Origin: Glandiceps talaboti
Lineage: Eukaryota > Hemichordata > Enteropneusta > Spengelidae
Reading direction: 5' to 3'
DNA: 64,000 nucleotides
Assembly (NCBI RefSeq): GCF_964340395.1
Contig: NC_135549.1
Span: 30,682,332 to 30,746,331, forward strand
Part shown: positions 56,795 through 64,000 of the stretch, one piece after another
How positions within the stretch are numbered: position 1 is the stretch's first letter
How the letters are laid out: each line of letters begins with the position of its first letter
Notes under the pieces: generated by a model
What the model was told of the DNA's origin: nothing
Databases searched by the model: none
What the model saw: only the letters and a program-made list of their open reading frames with translations
Translations under genes and position numbers: made by a program

Positions 56795-59470
56795 AAGGAA
56801 AACATAGTTTCTCGTCAGGAAATGTGTCTAAAGTGGTGCGACGATGCGATTACTTTTTTAATCAATCTACTTATCATTGCAGTTACTGTTCTTTATATTT
56901 AGTACTTTACAGCAAGTGTGTATGTTGGGCATGTCATGGGCTAGTTCATGATTAGTTCTGCAGTTGTCTTCATTGAAGAGAGTTACTTTTGTGTTTTCCC
57001 TTTCGTCTGCAGACTGAATTGGCTTACAGAACTGAAGAAAAAAATAACGAGGAAAAAGGGTAATTAAATGATGTGCGCTGACCAGAAACAATTTGTTTTG
57101 GCTTTTAAATCTCTTTTTACGATGAGTGCTATGCTACAACGTACTATGAAGCTTCACGTTACATATTGTGGTTGGCCAGGAGATCACTAATAGCAATGGG
57201 CAAATAGCAATCGATGAGAAAAAATAACTTATTGCATATGTTTTGTTGTATTCCAACAATAAATTGTCTGTACGAACGACAATCTCAAAACTTTGTCCCT
57301 ACGGAAGCCATTCAATTTAAATCTGGTTACACCCGAATAAATGCGTGAAATTTAATGATATAGTCACCGAACTAAACATATATGCAATGCACATAAATAA
57401 GCTTAACGGACAGTTGTGATCACGTGAATCGTACACATGCCTATGGACAAATGAAGGGAATCTATGGATAGGAAATACAATGAGACATGTCCCATTACGC
57501 ACTTGATCGATTTCTGTTTCTTGTATTTACACCAGGTGCTTCAATTGGCAAGTTTGAATACTAGTAGAAAGGCCGTAATATGAAAGTGTGTCATACAGGC
57601 TCCAATTACTTATCATCAGTTATGGGTGATTCCCAGTGTGACTGAAACAATGATGACATCTGTCATCATGCAATTCCTGTTTGAACGGTTATTTTCCCTG
57701 GGAAGTTTGAAAACATGTACAGGAACCTGGATATAAATAGTGAATGGAGCATTTCAACAATGAAACGTGTGGCCCCCAGGAAAGAACTATCACAAACGCT
57801 ACATGCTAGGAAGTTTATAAATGTGGATTTTGTCTTTACAAGGTCAAGTTAAAGACATTGACACTTTGCAGATACAATTGACTTATACATCCCTTCCTTG
57901 TGATATTTTTGAAAACCAATATTATTTTTATGTGATCGGGCACACTGCTGAGATGTTGGATGTAGGGATAGTTACAATATCCACACTCATACATTACGTT
58001 AACTAACGCACACAAATTGAGGAATATTGCACACACAAGCTTATCAAGCATACTCACAACCATACCACATACACAACAAACGTTAACTTTTTCAATGAAG
58101 TGGGTCAACAAAGGACAAGGAATTCACAAAAATCAAACACAACCATCGTCCATGTTTGCACCAACAATGTACAGCGACAATGATATACATGTATAAATAA
58201 AAATATGTTTAAAGTTTATGTAATTCGGTCTTTCCATCGACAGTGTGACCATGATCACACTCGCAGTTTGGAGTTGTGATTGAATGCCACAGCCGTCATG
58301 TTATGTCATCAATGTGACATATAGCCCACGACAGCATCACTTGCTCAAGGTAAAACTCCCAGAAAATGGGTATTCGACTGTCCACCATATGTTAAACATT
58401 TGATGACATTTCGTCTCAACAAACTCGATCCTCTAGTTCGTAGTAGCTTTAGAATCCTGACACTTCATCACGCCACAGAGTTTAGGACTTAACTAGTGTT
58501 ACGAGTGACAGATCTAAAATATATCCATTCAGGACATTTTGGTAAATTTTCATTATGAACTCTAAATTGAAGTCAAAAAGCATTTAAACTTTGTACATAC
58601 AGTGACATTCCATTGCATAACAACATAGGTCTTTGACATCTCTACATGGGGAGTTTCTGAATTGTTTGTACCAGGTACGATTGAACTGTCAACAAGTTTT
58701 ATTATGACATGACTATTTTATGGTCTTTGAGATATGAACTTTTATTACTAATCTAGGGAAGGTGATTGGATATTAGATCTCGGATGATGTCTTTCATAAG
58801 ACTTAAGAATACGTCATACTCTAAGAATATAGAATGTGTGTAAACTTTAGCTCATCTCAGGAAGATAGGCGGAGACGGAGATTGGTCATGTAATAAAATC
58901 AACCAAGTGGTTAGCTTCTTGGCGTTCGTTGAACCAGATACGTATGTTTCGTTGTGAGTTCTACTCAACACAATCCAAGTCGGTACGGTACCTCGTAGAA
59001 GAGATGGTTTGAGAAGAAACTAGTTGGTCGGTTAATTCAACGTTACAGTCTTGAATGGAATAGACTGACGATTTGGAACAGCAGTGCCAGTGAGTACTTC
59101 CCCGTTTGGACATTAAATATCGATAAACTGCACAGTAAGCCGATCAACAGCGTTTCACTATTAGCTAAATTTACAGTAGGTACCTGTTGATTAAAAGCGT
59201 CGAGGGTATAATTAATAATACTAAAATCCAAAGACAGGTCATTTGAGAACACTGGGGCAGTTAATAAAGTAATAAACATTTGCCCGGAATAACAAATCAG
59301 CATTTACAGTGGCCATATCGATGATGATTGGGTATTTATTTTGGATATTTTTAATTTATAAAACAATTTTACCATGGCTTCCTCCTTCGATGTTAAATAA
59401 CATTGACCAAATGTTTCAAAGATTGTTGTTATACGTACAGAAGCTGGGTTTTATAAGTTTTAGGAGGTTT
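56792..59470. other. AT-rich stretch with no recognised gene
   Basis: A short copy of the right end of the 50.3 kb repeat is present at 57300-57335. Otherwise nothing was recognised. Composition becomes clearly more GC-rich at about 59470, where the DIRS-type element starts. Confidence 0.45.
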
Positions 59471-59529
59471 AAAACCATGGGCTGTCAACTGGGCAATGCA
59501 CCCATATGCAAAACACCAACAAACAATGA

Positions 59530-60996
59530 CTCCGCCCCAACACTCCTGTTGACATTACGGCTCTCGACCTTGAACTAACTACACACCCAGACCGTGATTT
59601 CGTCACCCACTTGATTTCGGGTCTCACCAACGGTTTCCATACGGGGGTCACTACACTACCGCGTGACACCTACGTCGCCCAAAACCTGCTTTCGGCACGC
59701 AACCAGGCAAACATTGTTTCAATTCAGCTTGAGGAAGAGGTACGGAAAGGTTACATGATCGGTCCATTCAACTCTCCACCATTTCCCGCGTTTCGATGCA
59801 GCCCCCTCGGCATCATTGACAAAAAATATTCAAACAAGAAGAGACTGATTTTAGACCTTTCGTCGCCGCGCAACAGTGCCAAGGTCACCAGCATAAATGA
59901 CCTAATCAACAAAGAAGAGTTCTCACTGTCATATGTCAAACTGGACGACAACATCAACGCAATTAAACGAGCAGGAAAAGGCGCCCGGCTCTGCAAGACC
60001 GACATCACAGATCATGCATTCAAACTTATTCCTATACACCCCTCACTCTGGCACCTCTACGGGCTAAAATGGCGCGACCAGTATTATTTTTACACGCGCC
60101 TCACATTTGGCTGCCGCTCCAGTCCGAAAATCTTCGATCAACTGTCAACAGCTATTTGCTGGATTGCTGAACATATTTACAACATCCACGTCATATTCCA
60201 CCTCCTGGATGACTTCCTCACCGTCGACAAGGTGTCCAGTAACGCACATCGAACCATGACCTCACTGCTGTCCATTTTCCACAGACTCAATATTCCCCTA
60301 TCTAAACATAAGACGGAGGGTCCTACATGCGTTCTCGGATACCTCGGCATTCTTCTAGACACCGAACTCATGGAAGCCCGCCTTCCACTCGACAAATTAG
60401 ACCGCTTGCAAGCACTCCTCACGTCATTTCTCGGGCGCTCTTCATGCACGAAGAGAGAAATTCTCAGTCTTCTGGGTCACTTGAACTTCGCAGCACGGGT
60501 GGTGCCCCCGGGGCGCACATTCGTCTCATACCTCATCGAACTGTCTACATCAGTCAAGCACCTCCACCATTACGTCAAACTCTCACACAACTGCAAGCAA
60601 GACATCCGCATGTGGCTCCACTATGCATCACATTGGAACGGTGTCTCACTATTTCTGGATGACGCGCCAACCCCATCACAGAGCATGGATCTGTACACCG
60701 ACGCTAGCGGTCTGGGCAACGGTGGATACTACCAAGGACACTGGTTCCAGGGACACTGGGCACATGACCTCAGGCTTGACTCTAACCCTTCTCTCTCCAT
60801 TGCCTTTCAGGAACGTTATCCGATTGTAGTAGCAAGTGTACTGTGGGGGGAAAGTTGGTCACGAAAGCGCATTGTTTTTCATTCTGATAACCTCGCAACA
60901 GTGCATATCATTAACAAGGGCCGATCAAAGTCAAAAGTGATCATGATGCTTATGCGCCGATTAGTTCTAGTGGCTGCCACCTGCAGTTTGAGGTAG
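59530..60996 (+). CDS. DIRS-type reverse transcriptase and N-terminal RNase H, cut by insertion
   Basis: Open from 59530 (after a TGA), with the first ATG at 59611. RT landmarks: RLILDLSSPR, TDITDHAFKLIPIHP (motif A), LTFGCRSSPKIF (motif B) and HLLDDFLTV (motif C, catalytic DD). RNase H follows with DLYTDAS, FQERYPIVVA and HSDNLATVHIINKGRS, which supply the Asp, Glu and Asp of the active site. The frame ends at TAG 60994-60996, inside the inserted element, five bases after the target site. Motif A seems to have one extra residue between the Asp and the usual AF pair, which might affect activity; this is an inference from memory of the family. Confidence 0.88.
   Translation, partial: LRPNTPVDITALDLELTTHPDRDFVTHLISGLTNGFHTGVTTLPRDTYVAQNLLSARNQANIVSIQLEEEVRKGYMIGPFNSPPFPAFRCSPLGIIDKKYSNKKRLILDLSSPRNSAKVTSINDLINKEEFSLSYVKLDDNINAIKRAGKGARLCKTDITDHAFKLIPIHPSLWHLYGLKWRDQYYFYTRLTFGCRSSPKIFDQLSTAICWIAEHIYNIHVIFHLLDDFLTVDKVSSNAHRTMTSLLSIFHRLNIPLSKHKTEGPTCVLGYLGILLDTELMEARLPLDKLDRLQALLTSFLGRSSCTKREILSLLGHLNFAARVVPPGRTFVSYLIELSTSVKHLHHYVKLSHNCKQDIRMWLHYASHWNGVSLFLDDAPTPSQSMDLYTDASGLGNGGYYQGHWFQGHWAHDLRLDSNPSLSIAFQERYPIVVASVLWGESWSRKRIVFHSDNLATVHIINKGRSKSKVIMMLMRRLVLVAATCSLR
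60983..60989 (+). repeat. Left copy of 7-bp target-site duplication (GCAGTTT)
   Basis: GCAGTTT at 60983-60989 recurs at 63369-63375, on the far side of the insertion. Joining the DIRS sequence at this repeat keeps the RNase H frame and gives the expected spacing to the C-terminal IPG motif, supporting these as the true insertion boundaries. Confidence 0.75.
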
Positions 60997-61031
60997 CTAA
61001 ATGGTCCAAAATTGAACAGTTGCGGGGCAAA

Positions 61032-61117
61032 GTGCTAGATCTAGCACTTCGCCACTTTTTGACAAAGTGCTAGATCTAGCACTTCGTCAGTTTTCGCCGA
61101 AGTGCTAGATCTAGCAC
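61032..61117. repeat. Left array of a 16-bp palindrome (three copies)
   Basis: gtgctagatctagcac at 61032-61047, 61067-61082 and 61102-61117, with an exact 35-bp spacing. Each is a perfect palindrome flanked by aa(a/g) on the left and ttcg on the right. Spacers differ (cc.acttttt, tcagttttcg). Confidence 0.95.
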
Positions 61118-62636
61118 TTCGCCAGAAAACAACGAAGTGCGGGACTGTAAACAACGAAGCGCCTCCAACGGCTTGATATAACGTGGTCATTCGCATCGAT
61201 AAACGTCACATTCATGCGTCATGACGGTCCGTGTACGTGGTCATGTGGCGCATGATCGACTCCAAAACTTATCTTTGGCCGATTGTAACAACGACACGAT
61301 TCATCTGAAGTTTGTTAAATGTTTGCCGAGTAAAACGGCCGGTTGAAAGTTCACGTTGCCGTATGTACGGTTGTGTCCCGGGGGTTGTGTGTTCTGTTAC
61401 AAACATGCCTTGTCGCCAATACCTCGCGGTGGATGGACTTGCGCGATCACAGAAACAAGTGTTATTATTTTACCCTTTTCATATACAATTGGCTAAAACA
61501 CGTCAATATCATCGATATTATCGACATTGTATTGTATTCTGATAGAAACATTCTGATACATATCTCGGGAAACTAGTGCCTGTGCTGTGGGCGGGACTGT
61601 ACTTCAGAATCTGCAATCTACTCTGTAAACCAGGACTAGCCACTCAGTATTTCTTGTACCATGTCTATTTTAGACAATCATAACGTCTTGAAATAAATTT
61701 GAAAATCACTGAAATCTTTATCCAGTATCCATCTTTCAGTATAATCACCTGTGTGCTTATTTTCATTCTAATCTATGAAGTAGTAGAACAAGAATATTGT
61801 GCAAAATCATGTCATAACTCTCGTGATTTACACGAGGTAGAGCGCGCCTCCGGGGACACATTTATTCTATAAAAATCTTTAAAATTTCTCCAAACTGTTT
61901 GAACGGATAGTTTTATTTTGTTGATCTCTCTGAAATGACAAAATCAATATAATATGGGGGTCATTGTGTTTGTTTTTAAACAAACCGACACCCCTTTCTT
62001 TTCCCCGGATCCTACATGCTGGATTCTAAAAAGATAAGTTTGACAATATGCACTTTATTTTCGGGATGCATTCCATGTTAACTTGCGATGTGCTTTTAAG
62101 ACATACTATAGTCGTTAACGTTCCCACTTATCACAACCCTACCTATGAGCTCCCACAATCTTTCTTGTATAAACCATTTCCTATCGCTATTTCTCGAACG
62201 GTCGTCATCTGTATTTCTTACTTTTGTTAATGGTATGCAATCCAGTTCACGAAGTGACGTTTATTACTGCTCCACGATCCTCGGCGTCACACTACGCTAA
62301 TTGTAGCATTATGAAGTCAAACCGATGGCTATTATTATTATTTCCCACATTGGATATAATTTCTGAGCGAACAGGAATTAAGCTTACAGAAGGGACGATA
62401 TTGAAGTTGGTGATTGTCTAGGAATGCAAAAAAAGTCAGTAAACAGTAATGTCGTGATGGTTTACTTGAGATCTGGCGAAGTCGTGGATATTTAAAAATC
62501 TTAGCTCTCGCATCTAGACACACACTAACCCCCCCCCCCCCACACACACACCAAGAAATTCGGTTTTCCTTTATATTATTTCATTGTCATGCTATGTTAC
62601 AAATGTCACTGCCATTAAATCTGCAGTATGAACTCT

Positions 62637-62983
62637 GTGACGCACGCCGAACTAAATGTTTCTACTTCCTAAAATCTTCGAAGTTTCGACTGTATCGGAG
62701 TGCGTTATTTGACATGAACAGCTGTCAAAATGGAGGTCTTCGGTTGTTGATAGTGGTGTCAAGTACGGAGTACGAAACGTGGTACCGAAACCACCACGTG
62801 CTGTAGTTGAAGTCTGACGCACGCCGAACAAAATGTTCATAGTTTCGACTGTATATATGGGAGTGTGTTATTTGACGTGACAGCTGTCCGAAAATGGCGG
62901 TCTGCGGTTGTTGGTAGTGGTGTCAAGCTGTTGTAAGGAGTACGAAACGTGGAAGGGAAACGACCACGTGCTGTAGTTTTCGC
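62637..62983 (+). repeat. Tandem duplication of about 174 bp inside the nested element
   Basis: Two diverged copies (about 62637-62810 and 62811-62983) share gacgcacgccgaac, gtttcgactgtat, gtggtgtcaag and accacgtgctgtagtt in the same order. Confidence 0.8.
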
Positions 62984-63205
62984 CGCATAGAACATCGAAA
63001 AAATACAAAACTGAACGTTACTAAAAATTACGAAGTAGAAACTTGTTTGTGCATTGGCAAAACATACGGAAAATCAAACTCTAAGGTCGTTAAACACGGG
63101 AAGTAACATTTTACACTGAGAATAATAACATGTCCATTACCGGTATAACATGACATATTTACCGATGACCTAGCACTTTGCCACACTTTGCCAATCTTTG
63201 TTGAA

Positions 63206-63326
63206 GTGCTAGAACTAGCACTTCGCCACTTTTTGACAAAGTGTTAGATCTAGCACTTCGTCAGTTCTCGCTAAAGTGCTAGATCTAGCACTTTGTCAAA
63301 AAGTGGCGAAGTGCTAGATATAGCAC
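63206..63326. repeat. Right array of the 16-bp palindrome (four copies)
   Basis: Copies at 63206-63221 (agaact centre), 63241-63256 (gtgtt start), 63276-63291 (perfect) and 63311-63326 (agatat centre), again at 35-bp spacing. Three of the four carry one change from the perfect palindrome, whereas all three left copies are perfect. Confidence 0.95.
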
Positions 63327-63368
63327 TTTGCCCCGCAACTGTTCCGATTATGAATTCTTTGTTACATG

Positions 63369-63520
63369 GCAGTTTTGTGTATTCCGCAGCATTCATCCCC
63401 GGTAATACTAACACAATCACCGATTCTCTTTCTCGTTTTCAGATGCAGCGTTTCCGACAAGTAGCACCTGGAGCAGCCGCCAAGCCGTGCCCCCTACCCT
63501 CCAACGTGCTCTTCACCTAA
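63369..63520 (+). CDS. C-terminal RNase H segment of the DIRS element (downstream of insertion)
   Basis: Continues the RNase H frame after the insertion: AAFIPGNTN, then DSLSRFQMQRFRQ, then a short tail ending at TAA 63518-63520. The IPG(N)xN...DxLSRF pattern is the usual end of DIRS-type RNase H. It overlaps the recombinase frame. Confidence 0.8.
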
Positions 63521-64000
63521 ACCAGGCTATCTCATCATACCAATTATCGGCACTGGGATGGAGAACCAGGTCATCCTACAACACCGGCCTGCGAGCATGG
63601 CTACGTTTTACTGCTCTCTTCGACATCGCCGGTCCATCGCCTGCTTACCCCGACATCTCCGAGGAGATACTTATCTACTTCGTCTCCCATTGTGCTCACA
63701 CACTTCGGCTCTCATGCAAAACCATCAAGGTGTATTTGGCTGGGGTACGTAACCACTACGTTCAGGCAGGGCTTCCAAATCCATTGCTCTCTACATCGGG
63801 GCAACCACTCCTGCAACTTCAACACGTCATCTGCGGCATCTGTCGTACACAAGGAAACAATCCCCATCCACGCCTACCGATCACACTTCCTCTGCTTCAA
63901 AATCTGTGCCATCTCTTGCGTAACACACTGTTTGGATCGTACACGGACTTACTTCTGGAATCTGCGTTCCTTCTCGCGTTCTTTGGGTTTCTACGCTGCG
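63412..64000 (+). CDS. DIRS tyrosine recombinase, 3' partial (window end)
   Basis: Open for 196 codons from 63412 to the window edge, in a different frame from RNase H and overlapping it by about 110 bases. Recognisable features: SSYNTGLRAWLRF and YFVSHCAHTLRLS in the N-terminal core-binding domain, TIKVYLAGVRNHYVQAGL, then the start of the catalytic domain with LLLESAFLLAFFGFLRC, where the Arg is the first of the R-H-R-Y catalytic residues. The remaining residues lie beyond the window. No ATG is needed near its start if it is translated by frameshift or reinitiation. Confidence 0.8.

Larger units (their letters stand above)
60990..63368. mobile_element. Nested non-autonomous DNA element with palindrome-array ends, about 2.38 kb
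   Basis: Inserted in the RNase H coding region of the DIRS element, with a 7-bp (possibly imperfect 8-bp) target duplication. A clear inverted repeat, gaacagttgcggggcaaagtgc, starts 24 bp inside each boundary (61014 and 63344). The outer 24 bp are only weakly similar. Each end then carries an array of a 16-bp palindrome. The interior has no transposase frame. Target length points to hAT- or Mutator-like mobilisation, but this is not settled. Confidence 0.75.
59470..64000 (+). mobile_element. DIRS-type tyrosine-recombinase retrotransposon, running off the right edge
   Basis: Contains in order a reverse transcriptase, RNase H and, in an overlapping frame, a tyrosine recombinase, the arrangement that defines DIRS-like elements. 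No gag-like ORF1 or terminal repeat was found on the left, so the element may be 5'-truncated or ORF1 unrecognisable. The left boundary is estimated from the change in base composition. It is interrupted by an insertion at 60990-63368. Apart from that insert, the three enzyme frames are open, so the copy is young. Confidence 0.85.

Noticed and set aside
61312-61576. Cys-containing frames in the nested element, considered as a THAP- or zinc-finger-like start
   Set aside because: Cysteine spacing does not match THAP or common zinc fingers, and two overlapping frames are equally likely.

Overview
This is a eukaryotic, almost certainly invertebrate animal, window. It has long GT-AG introns with phase-conserved small exons, secreted animal protein families (astacin protease with kringle domains, arylsulfatase B-like protein), SINE, LINE and DIRS-type retroelements, MITE-like DNA transposons, and many tetra- and pentanucleotide microsatellites. 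A marine deuterostome or lophotrochozoan fits, but the sequence alone does not fix the phylum. I see no operons, CRISPR arrays or prokaryotic signals.

Three host genes were reconstructed exon by exon. (1) Plus strand, 2001-7107: the 3' part of an astacin (M12A) metalloprotease with two C-terminal kringles; the signal-peptide exons were not found and probably lie upstream. (2) Minus strand, 26141-15480: a complete paralogue, convergent with gene 1. It has a signal peptide, the same intron positions and phases, and four kringle exons, of which two are a very recent tandem duplication and one carries a one-base deletion that ends the frame. (3) Minus strand, 48315-29869: an arylsulfatase B/I/J-like gene with 15 exons recognised and one small exon not found. 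Its FGly CxPxR motif is intact, but several metal- and sulfate-binding residues are replaced.

Mobile DNA fills much of the rest. Two non-autonomous PIF/Harbinger-like elements have TWA target duplications (11222-13256 intergenic; 41063-43612 in a sulfatase intron). There are three copies of one tRNA-type SINE, a 5'-truncated Rex1/Babar-like LINE end (56205-56735), several foldbacks, MITE-like elements and minisatellites. At the right edge (about 59.5 kb to the window end) lies a DIRS-type tyrosine-recombinase retrotransposon with open RT, RNase H and recombinase frames. Its RNase H is split by a 2.38 kb insertion whose ends carry arrays of a 16-bp palindrome.

The most notable points are the inverted pair of kringle-astacins with ongoing kringle-exon gain and loss, the sulfatase with a degraded active site, and the nested palindrome-ended transposon inside the DIRS element. 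The stretch 52.1-56.2 kb and most of 56.8-59.5 kb hold nothing I can recognise. All splice models are by eye from reading frame, splice-site match and paralogue comparison.
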